Shown: positions 1-6,189, numbered from the stretch's first letter. The stretch: 6,479 nucleotides of DNA from an uncultured Eubacteriales bacterium (GCA_902766515.1 CACXEB010000378.1:1-6479), one strand, 5' to 3'. Made by a program: numbers and translations. Notes: generated by a model not told the origin, from the sequence alone.

Positions 1-328
1 CCTTTGCCGCCTTGGCCTGGTAGGTCTTTTTCAGGGCCGCCACGGCGCTGGATGACAGCTTGACAAACTTGCACATCACATAGCCGGTCTTGCCGTTGTA
101 CTTGACCTTATAGAAGTCTCCCTCCATCTCCGTGACCGTGACCTTGTCATCCTTCATCAGGCGGGAGATGTAGCCGCCGGATGTGGACGGACGGGGCCTG
201 AAGAAGATCTTGTCCTTCGTGATCGTTCCCGTGTACGTCTTGGCGGCTTCCGCGGTGAAAGCGCATGAGGTCAGAAGAATGACCAGGGCCGTGAGCAGCG
301 CCATGCGGCGCAGATTCTGAACGTGCAT
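1..328 (-). CDS. Secreted or lipid-anchored SH3b-domain protein (C-terminus outside window)
   Basis: The gene reads leftward and runs off the left edge, leaving 109 codons visible. The N-terminus is a signal peptide: Arg7-Arg8 followed by a hydrophobic stretch at about residues 9-21. LTSC at 19-22 fits a lipobox with Cys22 as the lipidated residue, but AEA at 26-28 could equally be a signal peptidase I site. Residues 31-83 resemble a bacterial SH3 (SH3b/SH3_3) repeat: a TYTGTIT opening strand, FRPRPSTSGGYISRL where the family often has NVRSGPS, then DDKVTVTEMEGDFYKVKYNGKTGYV. Such domains usually bind cell-wall peptides and are often joined to wall hydrolases. The missing C-terminus would decide whether an enzymatic domain follows. 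The visible end is Lys- and Ala-rich. The ATG at 328 has an AAAGGA site, but with a long gap of 13 nt. The alternative Met9 has no site and would lose the Arg pair. An in-frame TGA lies just upstream. Confidence 0.75.
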   Translation of the reverse strand, partial: MHVQNLRRMALLTALVILLTSCAFTAEAAKTYTGTITKDKIFFRPRPSTSGGYISRLMKDDKVTVTEMEGDFYKVKYNGKTGYVMCKFVKLSSSAVAALKKTYQAKAAK

Positions 329-395
329 GATCGTTTGAATGTCCTTTCTTTTCGGTCATTGAGACAGCAATCGTCAGGTCACCGCTCAAAACCAG

Positions 396-425
396 ATTAT
401 ACCACAAACAGATCGGTTAATTCAA
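396..425 (-). promoter_or_regulatory. Promoter of the SH3b-protein gene
   Basis: On the minus strand the -35 is TTGAAT (420-425) and the -10 is TATAAT (396-401), with an 18-bp spacer and an extended -10 TGG directly before the hexamer. It lies about 68 bp upstream of the ATG at 328 and points away from the tRNA promoter. The two -35 boxes are only 7 bp apart, so the promoters are divergent and nearly touching. Confidence 0.75.
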
Positions 426-432
426 GCCCTTA

Positions 433-461
433 TTGACACATCCGGCCGTTTGCGGTATACT
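433..461 (+). promoter_or_regulatory. Promoter of tRNA-Leu(UAA)
   Basis: A consensus -35 TTGACA (433-438) and a -10 TATACT (456-461) are separated by 17 bp, the optimal spacing. Transcription should begin around 467-470, a few bases before the mature tRNA 5' end at 473, leaving only a very short 5' leader for RNase P to remove. Confidence 0.85.
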
Positions 462-472
462 GAAAGCCATTC

Positions 473-556
473 GGGGGCATGGCGGAATTGGCAGACGCCT
501 TGGACTTAAAATCCAATGCTCCTTGGAGCGTGCCGGTTCGAGCCCGGCTGCCCCTA
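473..556 (+). tRNA. tRNA-Leu(UAA)
   Basis: The full cloverleaf can be drawn. The acceptor stem GGGGGCA (473-479) pairs with TGCCCCT (549-555) with a G-T wobble at 1-72. The D-arm region is the typical leucine GGCGGAATTGGCAGACGC. The anticodon stem TTGGA/TCCAA (500-504 and 512-516) encloses the loop CTTAAAA with anticodon TAA at 507-509. A long class II variable arm has the stem GCTCC/GGAGC (518-522 and 525-529). The T stem-loop is GCCGG-TTCGAGC-CCGGC (532-548). The discriminator base A is at 556, as expected for leucine. CCA is not encoded in register (the next bases are CGCCA), so it must be added after transcription. The long variable arm together with UAA makes the leucine identity secure. 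Confidence 0.97.
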
Positions 557-564
557 CGCCAATT

Positions 565-594
565 GACTCTGATGTTTTTTCAGAGTCTTTTTTT
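565..594 (+). terminator. Intrinsic terminator of the tRNA-Leu transcript
   Basis: A perfect 8-bp stem GACTCTGA/TCAGAGTC (565-572 and 580-587) with a 7-nt loop TGTTTTT is followed directly by seven Ts (588-594). It begins 9 bp after the tRNA and makes the tRNA a single-gene transcript. Any read-through would enter the ADP-ribosylglycohydrolase gene. Confidence 0.93.
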
Positions 595-600
595 GTAAAT

Positions 601-614
601 TTTACAGTTGTAAA
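601..614. promoter_or_regulatory. Perfect dyad TTTACA-GT-TGTAAA, candidate operator
   Basis: Two 6-bp arms with a 2-bp centre form a perfect palindrome between the tRNA terminator and the ADP-ribosylglycohydrolase start. Its core TACAnnTGTA matches the published operator core of CopY/BlaI/MecI-type repressors; that a repressor binds here is inference. The same AT-rich island also holds a direct repeat of GTAAATTTT (595-603 and 610-618, period 15). No convincing -35/-10 pair is visible around it, so the promoter of the downstream gene is unresolved. Confidence 0.4.
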
Positions 615-648
615 TTTTTGCGCAAGCGACGGACAGAAAGGAATGCAT

Positions 649-1752
649 ATGAGAAACCAGGACGTGTTCCGCGGATGCCTGATCGGCGGCGCGGCCGGCG
701 ACGCGCTGGGGTATCCGGTGGAGTTCCTGCCGGAGAAGGTGCTGTTCCGGCAGTACGGACAGCCGGGCATCACAGCCTACCGGTTCCAGCAGGACCAGGC
801 GCTCTTTTCAGACGACACCCAGATGACCCTGTTTACCGCCGCGGGGCTGCTGTACGGCACCGCCCGGGCGCGGACCGGCGGCGGACCGGCTGACTATGCC
901 CGGGCGATCAACGCCGCTTACCTGGACTGGCTGGAGACGCAGACGTCGTCCGCGCGGCGGGAGCGCGGTCCCTGCCATTCCTGGCTGATGAACGTGCCCG
1001 CGCTGTTCTCGCGCCGCAGCCCGGGCAACACCTGCATGAGCGCCCTCGAGGCCGGAGGCGGCGGCACGCCGGAAGCGCCCGTCACCCGCAGCAAGGGCTG
1101 CGGGGGCGTCATGCGGGTCGCGCCGATCGGGCTGTATTTTGAGGACCGGGGCTGGACCAACGGGCAGGTGGCGCGCCTCGGCGCGGAAGCGGCCGCGCTG
1201 ACCCACGGGCATCCGCTGGGCTGGATGCCGGCGGCCATGCTGGCGCAGATCATCCATGAGATCGGCCAGGACGGCACCCCGCTCGAGGAGGCTGTCCTGG
1301 ACGCGCTGAACATGCTGGACGCGCTGTGGCCGCAGGTGCCCGAGCGGACCGCCCTGGCGCATCTGGTCGAACAGGCCACGGATCTCGCGGCCGGCGATCC
1401 GGACGACCTGACTGCCATCCACCGCCTGGGCGAGGGATGGACCGGGGACGAGGCGCTGGCCATCGCCCTGTACTGCGCGCTGAAATACCCCGGCGACCTG
1501 GACCGGGCGCTCATCGCCGCGGTCAACCACCGGGGCGACAGCGATTCGACCGGCGCGATCGCCGGAAATATCGTTGGCGCCCAGATCGGTTACGCGGCGA
1601 TCCCGGCCAAATACAAAGAAAAGCTCGAGCTGCACGACCTGGTGCTCGAGCTGGCGGATGACCTGTGGCAGGACTGCCCGGCCCGTGAGCCGGTCAGTCC
1701 CCTCTGGTCCAGCAAATATGTCGATATGTCCTACCGCCGGTCCGGCTCATGA
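649..1752 (+). CDS. ADP-ribosylglycohydrolase family protein (DraG/ARH type)
   Basis: The 367-residue protein has the family's usual layout and length. GGAAGDALGYPVEF lies near the N-terminus; the metal-binding FSDDTQM has Asp55, Asp56 and Thr57; KGCGGVMRVAPIG starts at about 149; and THGHP is at 185-189. The second metal motif GDSDST has Asp297, Asp299 and Thr301, followed by GAIAGNIVGA. These acidic residues bind the magnesium ions used to hydrolyse ADP-ribose from a modified protein or small molecule. Family members reverse arginine or serine ADP-ribosylation, but the substrate here cannot be read from sequence. There is no signal peptide, so it should act in the cytoplasm. The start is the ATG at 649, six bases after AAAGGA (637-642). 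The in-frame ATG at 643 is too close to that site. No ADP-ribosyltransferase partner is in the window. The stop overlaps the stop of the convergent HAD gene. Confidence 0.93.
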   Translation: MRNQDVFRGCLIGGAAGDALGYPVEFLPEKVLFRQYGQPGITAYRFQQDQALFSDDTQMTLFTAAGLLYGTARARTGGGPADYARAINAAYLDWLETQTSSARRERGPCHSWLMNVPALFSRRSPGNTCMSALEAGGGGTPEAPVTRSKGCGGVMRVAPIGLYFEDRGWTNGQVARLGAEAAALTHGHPLGWMPAAMLAQIIHEIGQDGTPLEEAVLDALNMLDALWPQVPERTALAHLVEQATDLAAGDPDDLTAIHRLGEGWTGDEALAIALYCALKYPGDLDRALIAAVNHRGDSDSTGAIAGNIVGAQIGYAAIPAKYKEKLELHDLVLELADDLWQDCPAREPVSPLWSSKYVDMSYRRSGS

Positions 1753-1758
1753 ACCGGC
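1736..1758. other. Hairpin around the shared palindromic stop codons of convergent genes
   Basis: GCCGGT (1736-1741) pairs with ACCGGC (1753-1758), and the 11-nt loop holds TCATGA (1747-1752). That palindrome gives TGA to the rightward gene at 1750-1752 and TGA to the leftward gene at 1749-1747. There is no T-tract on either side, so it is not a standard intrinsic terminator. No other terminator is visible for either gene. Confidence 0.5.
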
Positions 1759-2406
1759 AAACAGCCACGCGCCCAGCGCTTCCGGGGTATCGAAGTGCAG
1801 GGCGCTGTATTTCGCCATGAACGCCTTGATTTCGGGCACGTCATAGGCCCAGCAGGCCGCCGCAAAGTCAATGCCGGCGGCCTTTGCCATGTCATAGCCC
1901 GGCTTCAGGTCGTCCACCATCAGCATGTCCTCCGGCCTGAGGCCGAGGATCCGCCGGATCTCATGCAGCGGATAGGGGCTCGGCTTGCGCTGGTCGGCCG
2001 GTTGTTCCCAGCCGTAGACCAGGTCGGGCTCGGGCAGGCCGTTGGCCCGGTAGTCCCGGCGGATGTTGAAATCCATGGAGTGCGACACCACGCAGACCAG
2101 GCCGCCCTCTGCCTTCTGGCGGCGGATGATGTCCGCCATGCCCGGATAGGCCCTGGGGATGATCCGCGCCACCCAGGACTGCCAGATCGCGTACTCCCGC
2201 TCCATCTCCTCGTCGGTAAAGTGCAGGCAGCCCGTCATGTACTCGAGAAACCCGGGATCGAAGTTCACGCGGAAATAATCTTCCAGCGACATCCAGACGC
2301 CCGGGCGCATCTGGTCCATGGCGTCCAGGAAGGCGGGATAGTGGATTTTCGCGGTGGAATCCACGACCGTGTCGTCGTGATCCAGCACCAGACAGCGGTA
2401 GCGCAA
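1747..2406 (-). CDS. HAD-superfamily hydrolase, probable phosphatase (subfamily IA-like)
   Basis: This 219-residue cytoplasmic protein has all four HAD motifs. Motif I is LDHDDTVVDS, with nucleophile Asp9 and acid/base Asp11. Motif II is VVSHS with Ser108. Motif III is Lys141 in RKPSP. Motif IV is MVDDLKPGYDMAKAAGI with Asp165 and Asp166 for magnesium. About 70 residues between motifs I and II (18-88) form a C1-type helical cap, as in phosphoglycolate phosphatase and beta-phosphoglucomutase relatives. The position after Asp11 is Asp rather than the commoner Gly. The substrate is unknown. The start is TTG at 2406, placed by AGGAGG (2413-2418) six bases upstream; the next Met is residue 30, beyond motif I, so the TTG start is required. 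It is the third gene of the ABC exporter operon, 16 bp after ABC B, and its ribosome site lies within that gap. Its 3' end overlaps the ADP-ribosylglycohydrolase gene by 6 bp. Confidence 0.9.
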   Translation of the reverse strand: MRYRCLVLDHDDTVVDSTAKIHYPAFLDAMDQMRPGVWMSLEDYFRVNFDPGFLEYMTGCLHFTDEEMEREYAIWQSWVARIIPRAYPGMADIIRRQKAEGGLVCVVSHSMDFNIRRDYRANGLPEPDLVYGWEQPADQRKPSPYPLHEIRRILGLRPEDMLMVDDLKPGYDMAKAAGIDFAAACWAYDVPEIKAFMAKYSALHFDTPEALGAWLFAGS

Positions 2407-2412
2407 GGACAG

Positions 2413-2418
2413 CCTCCT
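2413..2418 (-). promoter_or_regulatory. Shine-Dalgarno site setting the TTG start of the HAD gene
   Basis: AGGAGG on the minus strand, six bases before TTG at 2406. It lies in the 16-bp gap between the stop of ABC B (2423-2425) and the HAD start, and decides the non-ATG start. Confidence 0.85.
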
Positions 2419-2422
2419 CAGC

Positions 2423-4315
2423 TCAACTCAATTCAAACATGCCCGTATACAGCTGGTAGTACCGGCCCTTCTGGGCGATCAGGGCCTCGTGGTCGCCCCG
2501 CTCGATGATGCGGCCGTTCTCCAGCACCAGGATCGCCTGGGCGTTGCGGACGGTGGACAGCCGGTGCGCGATGACGAACACGGTGCGGCCCTTCATCAGC
2601 CCGTCCATGCCCTTCTCGATCAGGGCCTCCGTGCGGGTATCGATGCTGCTGGTCGCTTCGTCCAGGATCAGCACCGGGGGGTCCGCAACCGCGGCGCGGG
2701 CGATCGCCAGCAGCTGGCGCTGGCCCTGGGACAGGTTCGCGCCGTCGTTGGTCAGCATGGTGTCATAGCCGTCCGGCAGGTGCCGGATGAAGAAGTCCGC
2801 GTTGGCGATCTTCGCCGCGCGCTCGATCTCCGCGTCGGTGGCGTCCAGCTTGCCGTAGCGGATGTTTTCCCGCACGGTGCCGGTAAACAGGTGCGTGTCC
2901 TGCAGCACCATGCCCAGCGACCGGCGCAGGTCGTCCTTTTTGATCTTGCCGATATTGATGCCGTCATAGCGGATCTTGCCGCCCTGGATCTCATAGAAGC
3001 GGTTGATCAGGTTGGTGATCGTCGTCTTGCCCGCGCCGGTGGAGCCGACGAAGGCCAGCTTCTCGCCGGGGCGCGCGTACAGGCTGATATCATGCAGCAC
3101 CGTCTTCTCCGGCACGTAGCCGAAGGTCACGTCCTCGAACACGACGTCGCCCCTGAGCTCCGTGTAGGTCACGGAGCCGTCGGCGCTGTGGGGGTGCTTC
3201 CAGGCCCAGAGACCGGTGCGGGCATCGCTCTCGGTCAGGCCGCCGTCCGGCGTGCGCACCGCGTTGACCAGCCGCACATAGCCCTCGTCCTTTTCCGAGG
3301 GCAGGTCCATGACGCCGAACACGCGCTCCGCGCCCGCCATGGCCAGCAGGATGGTATTGAACTGCTGGCTCAGCTGCGTGATCGGCATGGAGAAGTTGCG
3401 CGCGTACTGCATGAAGGCCACCAGTGCGCCGATGCTGCCCACCAGGGTGGAATTGGTCAGCAGGACCGCGCCGATCAGCGCGATGATCACATACTGGATA
3501 TTGCCGACGTTGGCCATCACCGGCATCAGGATGCTCGCCAGCGTGTTCGCCTTGGTGCCGGCGTCGCGCAGCCGCTCGTTGCGCTCGTCAAACTCCTCCT
3601 GGGCCTTCCGCTCATGGTTGAACACCTTGACGACCCGCTGGCCGCCCATCATCTCTTCAATGTAGCCGTTGACCTCGCCGACCGCCTTCTGCTGGGCGAC
3701 GAAATAGCGGCCCGAGCGCTTGCCGATCGCCTTGATCAGCACGAAGTTGACCGGCAGCAGCGCCAGCAGGATCAGCGTCAGCAGCCAGCTCAGGTTCAGC
3801 ATGCCGACCAGGGTCGACACGATCGTGATCGTGCTGGACAGCGTCTGCGGCAGGCTTTGGGACAGGAATTCGCGCAGGGTATCGGTATCGTTGGTGAAGC
3901 GGCTCATCAGCTCGCCGTGGGTATGCGTGTCGAAGAAGCTCAGCGGCAGCGTCTGCATATGGTCGAAGAGCTCCTTGCGGATCCGGTTCATGGTCCCGGT
4001 CGAAATGTACATCATCAGCCGGTTGTTGATATACGTCGCCGCCGCGCTGACCAGGTACAGCGTCGCCAGCACGGCCAGGATGGACAGCAGCCGGCCGAAG
4101 TCCGGGTTGCTGACGCCGATCAGGGGCTGGATGAAGTTGTTGATGATGTCCTTGAGCATGTAGGTGCCGACGGCGCCGATGACCGCGCTGACGGCGATGC
4201 ACAGGAAGACGGCGATCAGCTTGTAGCGGTCCCTGCCGATATAGGCGAACAGGCGCCGGATGGTCCCTTTCAGGTCCTTGGGCTTCGCAACAGGTCTCAT
4301 ATTCCGGGGCGGCAT
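2423..4315 (-). CDS. ABC exporter half-transporter B (consensus-site subunit, TMD-NBD)
   Basis: The 630 residues comprise a six-helix transmembrane domain (about 30-330) followed by an ATPase domain (about 388-630). Walker A is GSTGAGKTT (424-432), the Q-loop Gln is 472, Walker B is VLILDEATSSID with catalytic Glu553, and the switch His584 is in VIAHRLSTV. The signature is LSQGQ (528-532) instead of LSGGQ. B therefore supplies the working Walker/His half of the active ATP site, and pairs its altered signature with the degenerate half in A. An extra stretch of about 45 residues (343-388, with GLWAWKHPH) links the domains; from memory, similar linkers occur in clostridial relatives. Relatives (TM288, BmrD, LmrD) export drugs or lipids from the membrane, but the substrate here is unknown. 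The ATG at 4315 follows GGGAGGG (4324-4330) by 8 nt and overlaps the stop of A as TGATG, implying translational coupling. Met6 is a weaker alternative start. Confidence 0.95.
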   Translation of the reverse strand: MPPRNMRPVAKPKDLKGTIRRLFAYIGRDRYKLIAVFLCIAVSAVIGAVGTYMLKDIINNFIQPLIGVSNPDFGRLLSILAVLATLYLVSAAATYINNRLMMYISTGTMNRIRKELFDHMQTLPLSFFDTHTHGELMSRFTNDTDTLREFLSQSLPQTLSSTITIVSTLVGMLNLSWLLTLILLALLPVNFVLIKAIGKRSGRYFVAQQKAVGEVNGYIEEMMGGQRVVKVFNHERKAQEEFDERNERLRDAGTKANTLASILMPVMANVGNIQYVIIALIGAVLLTNSTLVGSIGALVAFMQYARNFSMPITQLSQQFNTILLAMAGAERVFGVMDLPSEKDEGYVRLVNAVRTPDGGLTESDARTGLWAWKHPHSADGSVTYTELRGDVVFEDVTFGYVPEKTVLHDISLYARPGEKLAFVGSTGAGKTTITNLINRFYEIQGGKIRYDGINIGKIKKDDLRRSLGMVLQDTHLFTGTVRENIRYGKLDATDAEIERAAKIANADFFIRHLPDGYDTMLTNDGANLSQGQRQLLAIARAAVADPPVLILDEATSSIDTRTEALIEKGMDGLMKGRTVFVIAHRLSTVRNAQAILVLENGRIIERGDHEALIAQKGRYYQLYTGMFELS

Positions 4316-6051
4316 CAGTCATTCCCTCCCTTCTGCTGCGAATGGTAGACATCCCGGTAGATGGCGGAACGCTCCATCAGTTCCTCATGCGTGCCGACGT
4401 CCGCGATGCGGCCTTCGTCCAGCACGATCACGCGGTCGGCGTCCATCACCGAGGTGATGCGCTGCGCGATGATGATCTTGGTGGTGTCCGCCATCTGCGT
4501 GCGCAGGGCTTCGCGGATGCGGGCGTCGGTCGCGGTATCCACGGCGCTGGTGGCGTCGTCCAGGATCATGACCTTCGGGGACTTCAGCAGGGCGCGGGCG
4601 ATGCACAGGCGCTGCTTCTGCCCACCGGACACGTTGACGCCCGCCTGGCCCAGGTCGGTCTGGTAGCCGTTCGGGAAGGAGCGCACGAAATCGTCCGCCT
4701 GGGCCACCTGGCAGGCGGCCGTGATCTCCTCATCCGTCGCCTGCTCATTGCCCCAGCGCAGGTTGTCCGCGATGGTGCCGGAGAACAGCACGTTCTTCTG
4801 CAGCACCACCGACACGGCGTCGCGCAGCGCGGCGGTATCGTACTCCCGCACGTCGCGGCCGCCTACCAGCACCCGGCCTGCGGTCACGTCGTACAGGCGC
4901 GGGATCAGGGAGATCAGCGTCGACTTGCCGGAGCCCGTCGCGCCGATCAGGCCGATGGTTTCGCCGGAGCGGATGCTCAGGTTGATGTCCCTGAGGACGG
5001 TGCGCTCCTCCGAGCCGGTATAGCTGAAGTCCACATGCTCGAAGACGATGCTGCCGTGCGCCACCTGCGTCCGGGCGTTTTCCGGGGATCCGATATCGGA
5101 CTGCTCGTCCAGCACCTCCAGGATACGCGCGGTGGATGCCTTGGACATGACGTACGCCACGAAGATGAAGGAGAGCATCATCAGGCTCATCAGGATCTGG
5201 GTGATATAGGTGATATAGGAGGTCAGGTCGCCCAGCTGCATGGTGCCGCCGGCGATCTGGCGGCCGCCGAACCACAGGACGGCGACCACGCAGCCGTTCA
5301 TCAGGATCTGCATCAGCGGCGAGTTGAGCAGCACAACCTTTTCGGCCCGGCGCTGGGAATCCATCATGTCGTCCGCGGCTTTCGCGAACTTGGACTGCTC
5401 AAACCGCTCGCGCACGAACGCCTTGACCACGCGGATGGCGGTCAGGTTTTCCTGGACGGCGCCGTTCATGGTGTCGTACTTCGTCATCATGATCCGGAAG
5501 CGCGGATACGCCATCCGGGTGATGACAGTCATGCCAACGATCAGGATAGGCGCCGCCACCAGCAGGATGGTGATCAGGCTCGGATTCAGCCGCCAGGCCC
5601 AGAAGAAGGCCATCACGAACATGATTGGCGACCGGATGGCCATGCGGACCAGCATCATCAGCATGTTCTGCGTCTGGTTCACGTCCGTCGTCAGGCGGGT
5701 CACCAGGGAAGCGGTGCTGAACTTGTCGATGTTCTTGAAGGAAAAGCCCTGCACCTTCGCGAACAGCGCGCGGCGCAGGTTCCGGGAGAACCCCATCGCG
5801 CCGACGGAGGCCGCCCGCGCGGAGCCCGCGCCGAAGCCCAGGGACAGCAGGGCCATCAGCACCATCTGGCCGCCCAGCAGCAGCAGCTCGCCCATATCGA
5901 TCGGCGTTTCCTCCGACTGGCTGATGATGTTGATCAGCCGGGCGATCAGCTGCGGGATAAAGGTCTCCATGATCACTTCGCCGATGATCAGGATCGGCGC
6001 GAGGATCAGGTATTTTTTGTAATTACCCGCGAAATGGAACAGCCTTCTCAA
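4315..6051 (-). CDS. ABC exporter half-transporter A (degenerate-site subunit, TMD-NBD)
   Basis: With the TTG start at 6051 the protein has 578 residues. Six hydrophobic segments lie near residues 12-34, 58-80, 138-154, 157-178, 241-265 and 275-302, followed by an ATPase domain. Walker A is GATGSGKST (370-378), the Q-loop Gln is 418 and the signature is VSGGQ (474-478). Walker B is VMILDDATS, with Asp499 where the catalytic Glu should be. The H-loop reads IIAQRIT, with Gln530 in place of His. This Glu-to-Asp and His-to-Gln combination marks the degenerate-site subunit of heterodimeric exporters such as TM287 and BmrC. The intact VSGGQ completes the active site formed with B. The TTG at 6051 is chosen because GGGGAGGG (6058-6065) lies six bases upstream. 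A TTG at 6075, adding 8 residues, is also open but has no ribosome site and would fall in the T-tract of the leader hairpin. It is the first gene of the operon. Confidence 0.94.
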   Translation of the reverse strand: MRRLFHFAGNYKKYLILAPILIIGEVIMETFIPQLIARLINIISQSEETPIDMGELLLLGGQMVLMALLSLGFGAGSARAASVGAMGFSRNLRRALFAKVQGFSFKNIDKFSTASLVTRLTTDVNQTQNMLMMLVRMAIRSPIMFVMAFFWAWRLNPSLITILLVAAPILIVGMTVITRMAYPRFRIMMTKYDTMNGAVQENLTAIRVVKAFVRERFEQSKFAKAADDMMDSQRRAEKVVLLNSPLMQILMNGCVVAVLWFGGRQIAGGTMQLGDLTSYITYITQILMSLMMLSFIFVAYVMSKASTARILEVLDEQSDIGSPENARTQVAHGSIVFEHVDFSYTGSEERTVLRDINLSIRSGETIGLIGATGSGKSTLISLIPRLYDVTAGRVLVGGRDVREYDTAALRDAVSVVLQKNVLFSGTIADNLRWGNEQATDEEITAACQVAQADDFVRSFPNGYQTDLGQAGVNVSGGQKQRLCIARALLKSPKVMILDDATSAVDTATDARIREALRTQMADTTKIIIAQRITSVMDADRVIVLDEGRIADVGTHEELMERSAIYRDVYHSQQKGGND

Positions 6052-6057
6052 TGCGTT

Positions 6058-6065
6058 CCCTCCCC
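6058..6065 (-). promoter_or_regulatory. Shine-Dalgarno site setting the TTG start of ABC A
   Basis: GGGGAGGG on the minus strand is followed by AACGCA and TTG at 6051. If translation began at the upstream in-frame TTG (6075), this purine run would be inside the coding region as Gly-Arg-Gly-Gly, which does not resemble the N-termini of related exporters. Confidence 0.8.
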
Positions 6066-6073
6066 TTCCATTC

Positions 6074-6100
6074 AAAAAACCGGCTGCGGCAGGGCAGCCG
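6074..6100 (-). terminator. Terminator-like hairpin in the leader of the ABC operon (candidate attenuator)
   Basis: On the minus strand CGGCTGC (6100-6094), loop CCTGCC and GCAGCCG (6087-6081) form a perfect 7-bp GC-rich stem, then one G and six Ts (6079-6074). It sits between the operon promoter and the ribosome site of ABC A, about 20 nt into the transcript. In that position it could act as an attenuator, or it could simply block read-through from the right. The stem and T-tract are visible; the regulatory role is inferred. Confidence 0.6.
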
Positions 6101-6109
6101 ATCTGAACT

Positions 6110-6138
6110 ACCAGACCATTTGATTATAGCACCAGACC
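6110..6138. repeat. Direct repeat ACCAGACC flanking the -10 of the ABC operon promoter
   Basis: ACCAGACC occurs at 6110-6117 and 6131-6138, exactly 21 bp apart (two helical turns). One copy lies in the promoter spacer and the other at the expected transcription start. The placement is what a repressor or activator bound on one face of the helix would use, but no regulator is known. Confidence 0.4.
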
Positions 6139-6150
6139 CACCGGTGTCAA
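6123..6150 (-). promoter_or_regulatory. Promoter of the ABC-ABC-HAD operon
   Basis: The -35 is a perfect TTGACA (6145-6150) and the -10 a perfect TATAAT (6123-6128), with a 16-bp spacer and an extended -10 TGC just upstream of the hexamer. Transcription should begin near 6114-6118, giving a 5' leader of about 65 nt before TTG at 6051. Such a strong promoter suggests control at a later step or by a repressor. Confidence 0.9.
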
Positions 6151-6189
6151 GCAATCCGGCGCGCGGGAATCGGGCAAAAGAATGTCAGT

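Noticed and set aside
433..648. Upstream extension of the ADP-ribosylglycohydrolase frame to a TTG at 433
   Set aside because: The extension would translate the tRNA and its terminator. The ATG at 649 has a proper ribosome site and begins right at the conserved N-terminus.
808..1635. Minus-strand open frame of 275 codons inside the ADP-ribosylglycohydrolase gene
   Set aside because: It is also codon-aligned with the real gene, has low-complexity Arg/Gly/Gln content and no family motif. The plus-strand frame carries all the metal-binding motifs.
649..1752. A toxin/antitoxin-like ADP-ribosylation system
   Set aside because: Only the hydrolase is present. No ADP-ribosyltransferase or other partner is encoded on either side within the window.
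6108..6119. Three-codon leader frame ATG GTC TGG TAG in the ABC operon leader
   Set aside because: The ATG lies only 3 nt after the -10, at or before the likely transcription start, and has no ribosome site, so translation is improbable.
2489..6123. Very long plus-strand open frames opposite both ABC genes (2489-4348 and 4342-6123)
   Set aside because: They are codon-aligned antisense shadows that stay open because the real genes lack TTA, CTA and TCA codons. Their products are rich in His, Gln, Asp and Val and show no domain.
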